Made by a program: the position numbers and the translations under genes. DNA of 7,730 bases from Ignavibacteriales bacterium. Lineage in GTDB: Bacteria; Bacteroidota; Ignavibacteria; Ignavibacteriales; Ignavibacteriaceae. Position 1 is the first letter of the stretch; each line of letters opens with the position of its first letter. The notes beneath the pieces were generated by a model. It was not told where the DNA came from. It saw only the letters and a program-made list of their open reading frames with translations, and did not search any database. The DNA lies in NCBI GenBank assembly GCA_003142915.1, contig PLNZ01000254.1, forward strand, positions 1 through 7,730, read 5' to 3'. Shown here piece by piece: positions 1-6,220 of the stretch.

Positions 1-910
1 AATTAACCAGCACAAGAGACTGTTTTGAATGCGTACCGGCATTACCCACACGCTTCCCCTTCCATTGGCATTTTTCTATAAGCCAACCTGCTGCAAGCTT
101 TACTTTTCCGTTATCCATATTATATCCGCTAATATCGGAATAATCTTTTTTCAGCTCATCAAATTTATATGTATCAACTTCAGGATTCTTAAAAAAGCTG
201 CCTGCATTTCCTATAACAGACGGATCGGGAAGCTTCCCTTTTCTTATTTCACAAACGATATTACTTACATCCCGGATTGTCACATTTTGTAAATGTAATT
301 TTTCAATCTCATCCATTACTGAAGCATAGTTTAAACTGACTACAGGATTCTTTTTTAGCCGCAGAGTTATAGTAGCTATAACAAACTTTCCTTTTAATTC
401 ATTTTTGAAGATGCTGTCACGATAACCAAATTCGCATTCCCTGTTGTTGAAATTTTTTTCGGTTAAATCTTTTACAGAGATACCTTTTAAAGAGAAGAAA
501 ACATCTTTTAATTCCTGTCCGTAAGCTCCTATATTCTGCAAAGGCGCCGCACCGGCAGTACCGGGAATAAGCGAAAGGTTTTCTATGCCGCCGAAATTTT
601 TGTCAACACAAAATAGGACAAGATCATTCCAGATTACACCTGCGCCTGCTTGTATAAGTATTGTCGATTTATCTTCATCAATAATATTAATCCCTGGAAT
701 AGAATTTTTAATTACAAGCCCGTCGAAATCCTTAGTCAAAAGAATATTGCTTCCGCCGCCTATAACTAACTTTATTGAATTTTTAAACTCGCTTAGCACA
801 AGCGCTTCTTTCAAATCATTTTCGCTGAAAATTTCTGCCACAGCTTTCGCTTTAACATCAATTCCAAACGTATTAAAATTTTTTAATGATATGTTTTCTA
901 AAATATTCAT
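1..910 (-). CDS. murB: UDP-N-acetylenolpyruvoylglucosamine reductase MurB, 3' end beyond the window
   Basis: MurB is the cytoplasmic FAD enzyme that reduces UDP-GlcNAc-enolpyruvate to UDP-N-acetylmuramate with NADPH, the second committed step of peptidoglycan precursor synthesis. I translated 303 codons without a stop from ATG at 910-908 to the left edge. The N-terminal FAD domain (about residues 10-185) has NTFGI (13-17), the FAD loop GGGSNILL (51-58), and IPGTAGAAPLQNIGAYG (115-131). FGYRDSIFK (161-169) carries the conserved Tyr163 and Arg164. The C-terminal domain shows GNAGSFFKNP (234-243) with the proton-donor Ser238, then KLAAGWLIE (271-279). The insertion carrying the Tyr-Arg pair and this C-terminal half mark the type I (E. 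coli-like) form. The family is usually near 340 residues, so roughly 35-40 residues, including the C-terminal catalytic Glu, should lie off the edge. A weak GGAA precedes the start. It is divergent from the Nudix gene, and I see no convincing promoter for it. Identification is firm. Confidence 0.96.
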   Translation of the reverse strand, partial: MNILENISLKNFNTFGIDVKAKAVAEIFSENDLKEALVLSEFKNSIKLVIGGGSNILLTKDFDGLVIKNSIPGINIIDEDKSTILIQAGAGVIWNDLVLFCVDKNFGGIENLSLIPGTAGAAPLQNIGAYGQELKDVFFSLKGISVKDLTEKNFNNRECEFGYRDSIFKNELKGKFVIATITLRLKKNPVVSLNYASVMDEIEKLHLQNVTIRDVSNIVCEIRKGKLPDPSVIGNAGSFFKNPEVDTYKFDELKKDYSDISGYNMDNGKVKLAAGWLIEKCQWKGKRVGNAGTHSKQSLVLVN

Positions 911-971
911 AAATATTTCCGATATTAAATTCAGATAAAGGATGAAAACCGTTAAGAATTTTTCATTTTCT

Positions 972-999
972 TTGTCATATTTGTTATTTTCTCTATACT
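972..999 (+). promoter_or_regulatory. Sigma70-like promoter for the Nudix gene
   Basis: TTGTCA at 972-977 and TATACT at 994-999 are separated by 16 bases, close to the TTGACA-N17-TATAAT consensus. A start near 1006 would give a leader of about 95 bases before the ATG at 1101 and about 155 before the one at 1160. It lies in the 190-base divergent gap between murB and the Nudix gene, where a promoter is expected. Chance matches are common in AT-rich DNA, and Bacteroidota housekeeping sigma factors prefer a different -10 element, so this rests on sequence match alone. The rest of 911-1100 holds only a small CTCTG/CAGAG inverted repeat (1055-1059 and 1068-1072, 8-base loop) of doubtful meaning. 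Confidence 0.5.
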
Positions 1000-1100
1000 A
1001 AGTTAAAAAACTTTAGCATTTCGGCAAAGTTTTTAGTTTAAGCAACTGGTGAACCTCTGAAGTTTTACAGAGCAGAAAATAATTTTAGATAAAGGAAATT

Positions 1101-1217
1101 ATGTTTTCAGAAGAACTGATTGGGAACAAGTCTAAGATTATTTTAGAAGAGGTAACAGGATGCACAAGGAAGCTAATTTGCGGGCATTGTGTCGAAATTT
1201 TTTGGAATATAAGTTGA
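1101..1217 (+). CDS. Possible 38-residue leader peptide overlapping the Nudix gene start
   Basis: This short reading frame starts at ATG 1101, preceded by AAAGGA at 1091-1096 with good spacing, and ends at TGA 1215-1217. It overlaps the first 58 bases of the Nudix gene in another frame. The peptide begins MFSEELIGNKSK, looks helical and charged at first, and ends with a C-x5-C-x2-C arrangement (Cys21, Cys27, Cys30). I do not recognise it. Two readings are possible: a leader whose translation is coupled to the Nudix gene, or a chance frame behind a ribosome-binding-like sequence. The cysteine spacing may simply be a shadow of the overlapping codons. I cannot tell from one sequence. Confidence 0.25.
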   Translation: MFSEELIGNKSKIILEEVTGCTRKLICGHCVEIFWNIS

Positions 1218-1627
1218 AACTTGAGTTTAATTTTAACCAGTCCGGCGTTATTCCCTATAGGAGGACTAAGAACGGTATAGAAGTTCTGTTAATCACTTCA
1301 GTGAAGAAAAAGAAATGGGTTATACCAAAAGGGTTTATTGAATTTAATTTATCTCCATTTGAGTCGGCTAAAAAAGAAGCTTATGAAGAAGCGGGTATAC
1401 TTGGAACTAATGAGACCATAGAACTGGGTTATTTTGGCAATCAAAAATCAATTGGTATTTGTCATGTAAAAGTTTACGCAATGGAAGTGATAGAAATGCT
1501 TGATGAATACCCGGAGAAAATCCAGAGAAACAGGAAATGGTTTAATATAAAAGAAGCTGCTTCTGCTGTTGAGGTAAAAGAGATTTCAGATATGATTACC
1601 AAGCTTGAATCTAAGATACAACTATAA
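1160..1627 (+). CDS. Nudix hydrolase, DIPP-like family
   Basis: This 155-residue protein contains a Nudix fold, the Mg2+-dependent family that cleaves nucleoside diphosphates linked to another moiety. QSGVIPYRR (27-35) begins the domain; WVIPKGF (53-59) leads into the Nudix box, with EAYEEAG (73-79) supplying metal-binding Glu73, Glu76 and Glu77. The box departs from GX5EX7REUXEEXGU: the first Glu is Leu64 and the Arg is Lys72. The Leu is, from memory, common in the diphosphoinositol-polyphosphate/diadenosine-polyphosphate hydrolase-like group, which the VLLITS and WVIPKG motifs also suggest. The substrate cannot be read from sequence. ATG 1160 is chosen because GAGGT (1149-1153) sits 6 bases upstream. 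The 26 residues before the domain are longer than I would expect, and a TTG at 1214 overlapping the leader-frame stop is an alternative start. It is monocistronic and convergent with recX. Confidence 0.9.
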   Translation: MHKEANLRALCRNFLEYKLKLEFNFNQSGVIPYRRTKNGIEVLLITSVKKKKWVIPKGFIEFNLSPFESAKKEAYEEAGILGTNETIELGYFGNQKSIGICHVKVYAMEVIEMLDEYPEKIQRNRKWFNIKEAASAVEVKEISDMITKLESKIQL

Positions 1628-1638
1628 AAAGCGCTTTT
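1627..1638. terminator. Palindrome at the Nudix/recX convergent junction, possible weak terminator
   Basis: AAAAGCGCTTTT is a perfect 12-base palindrome spanning both stop codons (Nudix TAA 1625-1627, recX TAA 1639-1637). Transcripts from either side would end in a T run, as a bidirectional intrinsic terminator would. As RNA, however, the hairpin would have only an A4/U4 stem around a GCGC loop, which is weak. Position is the main support. Confidence 0.25.
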
Positions 1639-2266
1639 ATTCTTCCAATAAAATTTCTGCCGTTCTCCGGCTAATTTCATAATCATATCCCTTTGTCAGA
1701 AGGAAAGAGACAAGCCTTATCTTTAATTTCTCGTTATCAATTCCCCTTGATAGGAGCGATTTAATCTTTTTCCTGCCTAGTTCCAAAGCCTGATCCAGTT
1801 CACTGCCGGTAGAGAATTTCTCATTGATAATTTGTGAAATTATATTTCTATCTATCCCCTTTTTAAATAATTCTGCTTCCAGTTTTTTCCTTCCCCACAA
1901 TTTATTACCGATATTCTCATCGGCAAACAGTGAAGCAAATTCATAATCATTAACATAATTGCCGTTTATCAGCTCTTCAATAACCTGTTCAATTAATTCC
2001 TGCTTATATCCTTTTCGTTTAAGCTTCAGCTTAAGCTCATAAGATGAATGGAGCCGCCTTCCGAGATAACGGAAGGCCTTTTGCTTTAAATGAAATAATT
2101 GATTTTCTTCAACCAAAAATGAAAAACGGCTTTCGGAAAACTCGTCATTTTTCTTCAAGCCGTTCTTTAAAAATACATCATAAGCTAAATAAAGTCGCTC
2201 GCCATTTTCAAATGTAATAGTTACATTTTTCTCATCCTTTTTTTCAATCCCGTCTATCCTCATCAT
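1637..2266 (-). CDS. recX: Regulatory protein RecX
   Basis: RecX binds RecA filaments and modulates, usually inhibits, recombinase and coprotease activity. The 209-residue product has an N-terminal beta-rich part (about 1-50), then the helical tandem three-helix repeats of the family. FRYLGRRLHSSYELKLKLKRKG (65-86) is the first repeat's signature, NGNYVNDYEFASLFADE (101-117) the second, and GRKKLEAELFKKGI (125-138) follows it. The C-terminal helices end with FLLTKGYDYEI (188-198). It lies 15 bases behind recA, the classic recA-recX arrangement, which supports the call beyond the loose sequence conservation of the family. Two adjacent ATGs (2266 and 2263) could start it; GGA lies 6 bases before the second, so the true start may be 2263. 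No strong Shine-Dalgarno is present, so translation is probably coupled to recA. Confidence 0.93.
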   Translation of the reverse strand: MMRIDGIEKKDEKNVTITFENGERLYLAYDVFLKNGLKKNDEFSESRFSFLVEENQLFHLKQKAFRYLGRRLHSSYELKLKLKRKGYKQELIEQVIEELINGNYVNDYEFASLFADENIGNKLWGRKKLEAELFKKGIDRNIISQIINEKFSTGSELDQALELGRKKIKSLLSRGIDNEKLKIRLVSFLLTKGYDYEISRRTAEILLEE

Positions 2267-2281
2267 TCATCCGGTGAAATT

Positions 2282-3337
2282 TTACTTTGCCGGTTTTTTT
2301 TCTTTAGTAGGCAGCTTTTCCTCAGCAGGCGTTTTTTCTTCTTTAATCATTCCCAGTTTTTGCTTTACTTCCTTTTCAAGCTTAGTATAAAGATCAGGCG
2401 TTTCCAATAACTTTTGACGGAACTGTTCTCTTCCCTGGAACCTGTCCTCATCGTAGGTAAACCATGCGCCGCTCTTTTTTATAACGCCTAAGTTTGCCGC
2501 TACATCAAGCAGGTCCCCTGTTTTGCTTATTCCTTCATTATAAAGGATATCAAACTCAACTTCTTTAAATGGAGGCGCTACTTTGCTCTTTACAATTTTC
2601 ACTTTTGTCCTGTTTCCAACCACTTCATTACCATCCTTAATAGCGGCTATTCTTCTAATATCAAGACGAACTGAAGCATAAAACTTTAGAGCATTTCCGC
2701 CGGTTGTTGTTTCGGGATTGCCGAACATTACGCCGATTTTACTTCTTAATTGATTTATGAAAATAACAGAAGTTTTTGATTTTGAAATTGCCCCGGTTAA
2801 TTTTCTGAGGGCCTGAGACATAAGCCTTGCCTGAACAGCCATTGTAGCATCACCCATTTCGCCTTCAATTTCCGACCGTGGGACAAGTGCGGCAACTGAA
2901 TCTATTACTATAATATCAAGAGCATTACTCCGGACTAAAGTATCAGTAATTTCCAGCGCCTGCTCGCCAAAATCCGGCTGAGATAAAAGTAAGTTAGCCG
3001 TATCTACACCAAGCCGTTTAGCATAATTAACATCAAGCGCATGTTCAGCATCAATGAAGGCAGCAAGTCCGCCTGTTTTTTGCGCTTCAGCTATAATATG
3101 AAGACATAAAGTAGTTTTACCGCTGGATTCAGGACCGAAAATTTCAGTAACCCTGCCGCGGGGAACACCGCCAATACCAAGCGCATAATCAAGAGAAAGA
3201 GCCCCGGTAGAAATTGATTCTACATCGGCTATTACCCCGTTCCCGAGCTTCATAATGGAACCTTTACCATATGTTTTTTCTATACTGGCAATGGCGTCGT
3301 CAATTATTTTTAATTTTTGTTCTCTATCGGAACTCAT
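2282..3337 (-). CDS. recA: Recombinase RecA
   Basis: RecA is the ATP-dependent recombinase that coats single-stranded DNA, drives homologous pairing and strand exchange, and triggers LexA-type autocleavage. The 351-residue protein is complete. An N-terminal helix (about 1-30) includes KTYGKGSIMKLG. The ATPase core has Walker A GPESSGKT (68-75) with Lys74, catalytic Glu98 in FIDAEHALD (94-102), and Walker B ending at Asp146 (DIIVIDS). DNA-binding loop L1 covers EIEGEMGD (156-163), and loop L2 runs through KIGVMFGNPETTTGGNALKF (200-219). The C-terminal domain has KSGAWF (288-293) and QGREQ (301-305), followed by a Lys/Glu/Pro-rich tail (about 333-351). That tail is coded partly by a run of eight A (2294-2301 as T on the plus strand). 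It starts 12 bases after thpR and 15 bases before recX. No LexA-type operator is evident just upstream. Confidence 0.99.
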   Translation of the reverse strand: MSSDREQKLKIIDDAIASIEKTYGKGSIMKLGNGVIADVESISTGALSLDYALGIGGVPRGRVTEIFGPESSGKTTLCLHIIAEAQKTGGLAAFIDAEHALDVNYAKRLGVDTANLLLSQPDFGEQALEITDTLVRSNALDIIVIDSVAALVPRSEIEGEMGDATMAVQARLMSQALRKLTGAISKSKTSVIFINQLRSKIGVMFGNPETTTGGNALKFYASVRLDIRRIAAIKDGNEVVGNRTKVKIVKSKVAPPFKEVEFDILYNEGISKTGDLLDVAANLGVIKKSGAWFTYDEDRFQGREQFRQKLLETPDLYTKLEKEVKQKLGMIKEEKTPAEEKLPTKEKKPAK

Positions 3338-3341
3338 TTAT

Positions 3342-3346
3342 CCTCC
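3342..3346 (-). promoter_or_regulatory. Strong ribosome binding site of recA
   Basis: GGAGG on the minus strand ends 4 bases before the recA ATG, inside the 12-base thpR-recA gap. It is the best Shine-Dalgarno in the minus-strand cluster; most of its neighbours rely on weak sites or overlap. This suggests recA is translated independently and more strongly than the other genes of the operon (inference). Confidence 0.75.
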
Positions 3347-3349
3347 ATA

Positions 3350-3898
3350 TCATTTTAAGTTATATTTTTTAATTTCAGTATACTTCGAACCGCTAGGAAG
3401 TAAATCACTTCTCATCAGTACTACTTCAAAAGCTTTAAATTGAATATCGGGAACTTTAAAACTTTCAAAAGAATCAATAAAATTTTTCCCTTCATCTCCT
3501 TTTAACCTTTTAATAGTCAAATGAGGTTGAAATATTCTTCTTTCAGCAGGGATAGAAAACTTTTCTAATTTTTTATTTATTTTTTCCAGCAGTTGGTCTA
3601 TATAGCTATTAAGAGATAATCCTATCCACAGAATCCTGGACTGCCCTCGCTTATAAAAAAAACCGAAACGTGTTAACCTGCATTCAAAGCTATTATAATC
3701 AGTAACAAATTTAAGCGAATTAATTATTGATTCCGTTAATTCTTCTTTTACCTCGCCTATAAATTTCAATGTAAGATGAATTTTTTCTTCCGGTTCCCAC
3801 TTATACATCCTATAATCTATTATTGCGCTATCCCGAAAACTAATAATTTTTTCTCTAATTCCCTTAGGTATTTTTAAAGCAATAAATAACCTATTCAT
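3350..3898 (-). CDS. thpR: RNA 2',3'-cyclic phosphodiesterase ThpR (LigT family, 2H phosphoesterase)
   Basis: This family (formerly LigT, 2'-5' RNA ligase) hydrolyses 2',3'-cyclic phosphate RNA ends and can reversibly join 2'-5' tRNA halves. The 182-residue product shows both HxTx catalytic motifs of the 2H superfamily: HLTL at 41-44 and HLTI at 126-129, one per lobe of the fold. The N-terminus MNRLFIALKIP matches the family's usual R-x-F-I-A-x start, and FQPHLTIKR is the characteristic second motif context. I chose ATG 3898-3896; a TTG one codon upstream (3901) is also in frame but less likely. The start lies inside the last codons of cinA (8-base overlap), so translation is probably coupled. 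It sits between cinA and recA, as in Deinococcus. The physiological substrate is not known from sequence. Confidence 0.93.
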   Translation of the reverse strand: MNRLFIALKIPKGIREKIISFRDSAIIDYRMYKWEPEEKIHLTLKFIGEVKEELTESIINSLKFVTDYNSFECRLTRFGFFYKRGQSRILWIGLSLNSYIDQLLEKINKKLEKFSIPAERRIFQPHLTIKRLKGDEGKNFIDSFESFKVPDIQFKAFEVVLMRSDLLPSGSKYTEIKKYNLK

Positions 3899-5147
3899 CA
3901 AACGGAATTCCCAGTAAATAACGCCTTATCATATCTAGCGCCGCCTGGGCAGCCCTTTGTTTGTTTAAAAATCTGTCGTCTCCAAATTGGAATTTCTTTG
4001 CAGTGCAGACTTTATCATCACAAAGTCCTATATATACCAATCCTAAAGGTTTTTCCGAGCTGCCTCCGGTTGGGCCCATAATACCGGTAGTAGCTAAACC
4101 TAAATCGGTACCGCTTATTGACTTAATTCCCTCTGCCATCTGACGGGCAACCTCAAGGCTGACAGCACCGTTTTGAGTAATTGTATCCTCTGAAACTTTT
4201 AAAATTTCAACTTTTGAAGCATTACTGTAAGAGATTATACCGCGCTCATAGAACTTACTGCTTCCGCTTATATTTGTGAGCATATTTGAAATTAATCCGC
4301 CTGTACACGATTCCGCAACAGCAATAGTTAAACCTCTTTCAAAAAGCATTCTTGCAACTGTATATTCCAGAGATTCATCCAGCTTTGAATATATAAACCT
4401 TCCGACCTTGCTTCTGATCTTTTGTTCTATCTCACTTAATTTATTGGTTGCAAGCTCTTCATTTTTTTCATTTACAGTAACTCTTAGCTTCACGCCAAAT
4501 TGACTAGGAAGGAAGGCAAGCTTTGCTCCGCCTAAAAGCTCTTTCAAATTTCCAAGTCTTTCAAATAACATTGATTCCGGTATGCCCGTTGTTAAAAGAT
4601 TACCTCTTTTTACAAAGGAATCTTTATTAATAATTTTCTCCTGCAGCCTGGTAATGATGTAATTATTCATCATAGTTTTCATTTCAAATGGTACGCCGGG
4701 CATAACCACAAATATCTTATCTTCTTTTTCTATCCAAATTCCAGGTGCCGTTCCCATTTCATTCCTGATTACCTTTGCATTTTTAGGAACTAAGGCTTGA
4801 TCTTCATTAATCTTTGTCAGCTTCCTTCCCCTCTTATTGAAAAAATTCCTGACATCATCGAGGACTTCATCATTGCGAATTAATTCAGTGTGAAAAAATT
4901 TGACAATGCATGTCCTGGTAATATCGTCATGCGTAGGTCCTAGCCCGCCTGTAACAACCACAAGATCATTTTCGTTTAAGCATACCTTAAACTCTTTCAA
5001 AATTTCGTCCTCATCATCAGGGACAGTAGATGTTTTCCGTACATTCACTTGAATCCCGGAAAGCTTCTCACCAATAAATGCAGCGTTCGTATTTATAGTT
5101 TGCCCAATTAATATCTCATCACCTATGGTAATTATATGAGCATTCAT
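3891..5147 (-). CDS. cinA: CinA: ADP-ribose pyrophosphatase-type domain plus NMN amidohydrolase domain
   Basis: This full-length two-domain CinA has 418 residues; Bacillus CinA is about 416. The N-terminal MoCF-like (COG1058) domain, about 1-170, begins HIITIGDEILIGQTINTN (4-21). It has VTGGLGPTHDD (65-75), MGTAPG (131-136) and VVMPGVPFEMK (147-157); homologues hydrolyse ADP-ribose. A linker domain follows (about 175-255). The C-terminal PncC-type domain (about 260-413) has the conserved AESCTGG (278-284), GIISYSNASK (303-312) and TTGIMGPTGG (353-362). This domain deamidates nicotinamide mononucleotide to nicotinate mononucleotide in pyridine nucleotide recycling. In some Gram-positive bacteria CinA is a competence-induced RecA partner, but competence cannot be inferred here. 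The start at ATG 5147 is supported by GAGAGG (5151-5156) just upstream, in a 25-base gap after pgpA; the 3' end overlaps thpR by 8 bases. Confidence 0.97.
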   Translation of the reverse strand: MNAHIITIGDEILIGQTINTNAAFIGEKLSGIQVNVRKTSTVPDDEDEILKEFKVCLNENDLVVVTGGLGPTHDDITRTCIVKFFHTELIRNDEVLDDVRNFFNKRGRKLTKINEDQALVPKNAKVIRNEMGTAPGIWIEKEDKIFVVMPGVPFEMKTMMNNYIITRLQEKIINKDSFVKRGNLLTTGIPESMLFERLGNLKELLGGAKLAFLPSQFGVKLRVTVNEKNEELATNKLSEIEQKIRSKVGRFIYSKLDESLEYTVARMLFERGLTIAVAESCTGGLISNMLTNISGSSKFYERGIISYSNASKVEILKVSEDTITQNGAVSLEVARQMAEGIKSISGTDLGLATTGIMGPTGGSSEKPLGLVYIGLCDDKVCTAKKFQFGDDRFLNKQRAAQAALDMIRRYLLGIPFDE

Positions 5148-5172
5148 TTTCCTCTCAAAAAATTGAAAATAG

Positions 5173-5628
5173 TTAGTATTTAAAGATAATCAAAATTACT
5201 TGAAGAATAATTAACGAGTAAGCGCCAGCAATAACATCATCAAGCATAATGCCTAAACCACCTTGCAATTTTTCTGCCTGGCGTGCGGGGAAAGGCTTTA
5301 TAATATCTAAAAGCCGCCAGATTAAAAAACCGGTTAATGATATCATTATCGTTTTAGGAACAAATAATAAAGTTATCCACATCCCTACAACTTCATCAAT
5401 TGTGCATTCAGCAGGGTCTTTCCCATATATTTTTTCAAATTTGGTACCTACATATATTCCATAGAAGGCAAAGAAAATTATTACAGTAATTATTACCGGT
5501 GGATTTGAAAATCCGGGTATGTAATAAATTAACAAAGCGGCAAGACTGCCAAATGTTCCCGATGCAAATGGGATGTACCCTGTAAAAAAACCCGACCCCA
5601 ACCATTTTTCAAATATATTAATTTTCAT
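5173..5628 (-). CDS. pgpA: Phosphatidylglycerophosphatase A
   Basis: PgpA is the inner-membrane phosphatase that converts phosphatidylglycerophosphate to phosphatidylglycerol, the step after PgsA. The 151-residue protein has the family motifs in order: GSGFFTGYIPFASGTFGSLA (11-30), DPAECTIDEVVG (71-82) with acidic residues Asp71, Glu74, Asp78 and Glu79, RLLDIIKPFPA (105-115), and GGLGIMLDDVIAG (123-135) with Asp130-Asp131. Hydrophobic segments at about 27-39, 43-62, 84-104 and 133-149 fit a small multi-pass membrane enzyme. Its start lies inside pgsA (11-base overlap) with no Shine-Dalgarno of its own, so it is probably translated by coupling. A gene for the next enzyme of the pathway overlapping its predecessor strengthens the call. 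Confidence 0.96.
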   Translation of the reverse strand: MKINIFEKWLGSGFFTGYIPFASGTFGSLAALLIYYIPGFSNPPVIITVIIFFAFYGIYVGTKFEKIYGKDPAECTIDEVVGMWITLLFVPKTIMISLTGFLIWRLLDIIKPFPARQAEKLQGGLGIMLDDVIAGAYSLIILQVILIIFKY

Positions 5629-6214
5629 TTTTGATTAAATTGTGGATTAAATGTTTGCCCCGGTAAAGATAAGTTATGCCGGAATGGACTGTTATGATGG
5701 TAACTGAAAGCATAGCATAATAAATAAAATCAGGATTCTTTAATATTGCAAATATTCTTTCATTGCCGTAATAAATACGATTAAAACTTTGACCTAAATA
5801 GACTACGAGAAGATAATAAAGAAAAGCCATTTGAATAAAAGTTTTCCATTGAGCATACCGGCTTGTCGGGAATGAATGCCCCTTGTAATCTGCATAAACT
5901 CTCAGCCCGGTTATTAAAAAATCTCTAATAATTATAATCAGGACCATCCAGAAAGGAATGACTTTAATTATTACAAATGCAAAAAATGCCGCCGATGTTA
6001 AAATCTTATCTGCAAGCGGATCCCAAAATTTCCCCCAGCTTGTTATATAATTAAATTTTCTTGCCAGCCAGCCGTCATACCAGTCGGTTAATGCCGCAAT
6101 AATAAATATAATTAAAGATATCTGTCTTAGAACGGGATAGTTCGATATAAACAGGACAAAAAATACGGGAGTTAAAATAATTCTTAAAACAGTTAATTGA
6201 TTAGGCAGTATCAT
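5618..6214 (-). CDS. pgsA: CDP-diacylglycerol-glycerol-3-phosphate 3-phosphatidyltransferase
   Basis: PgsA transfers phosphatidyl from CDP-diacylglycerol to sn-glycerol 3-phosphate, giving phosphatidylglycerophosphate at the membrane. The 198-residue protein contains a perfect CDP-alcohol phosphotransferase signature D-x2-D-G-x2-A-R-x8-G-x3-D-x3-D: Asp44, Asp47, Gly48, Ala51, Arg52, Gly61, Asp65 and Asp69. The N-terminus MILPNQLTVLRIILTP is typical of PgsA, as are IIRDFLITGLR (95-105) and KTFIQM (124-129), which separate it from phosphatidylserine or cardiolipin-type relatives. About six hydrophobic segments are visible (near 7-24, 29-43, 72-86, 88-104, 125-141 and 163-184). It begins 6 bases after the DUF971 gene, without an obvious ribosome binding site, and overlaps pgpA, whose product acts on its own product. 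Confidence 0.96.
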   Translation of the reverse strand: MILPNQLTVLRIILTPVFFVLFISNYPVLRQISLIIFIIAALTDWYDGWLARKFNYITSWGKFWDPLADKILTSAAFFAFVIIKVIPFWMVLIIIIRDFLITGLRVYADYKGHSFPTSRYAQWKTFIQMAFLYYLLVVYLGQSFNRIYYGNERIFAILKNPDFIYYAMLSVTIITVHSGITYLYRGKHLIHNLIKNEN

Positions 6215-6220
6215 AGATTT

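Noticed and set aside
585..938. Open frame on the plus strand opposite murB
   Set aside because: It is antisense to a well-conserved murB reading frame, and its low-complexity Ser/Ile/Leu-rich product resembles no family; it is a shadow.
1474..1686. Minus-strand open frame across the Nudix/recX junction
   Set aside because: It lies opposite the conserved Nudix gene and overlaps recX in another frame; its product looks like no protein family.
3370..3400. LexA-like site before recA (GTTCGAAGTATAC on the minus strand)
   Set aside because: It matches neither the GAAC-N4-GTTC nor the CTGT-N8-ACAG form, and it falls inside the thpR coding sequence.
3685..3709. TAnnTTTG element inside thpR as an internal recA promoter (minus strand)
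   Set aside because: The nearest TTTG is only 13 bases upstream instead of about 20, and such matches are expected by chance in AT-rich coding DNA.
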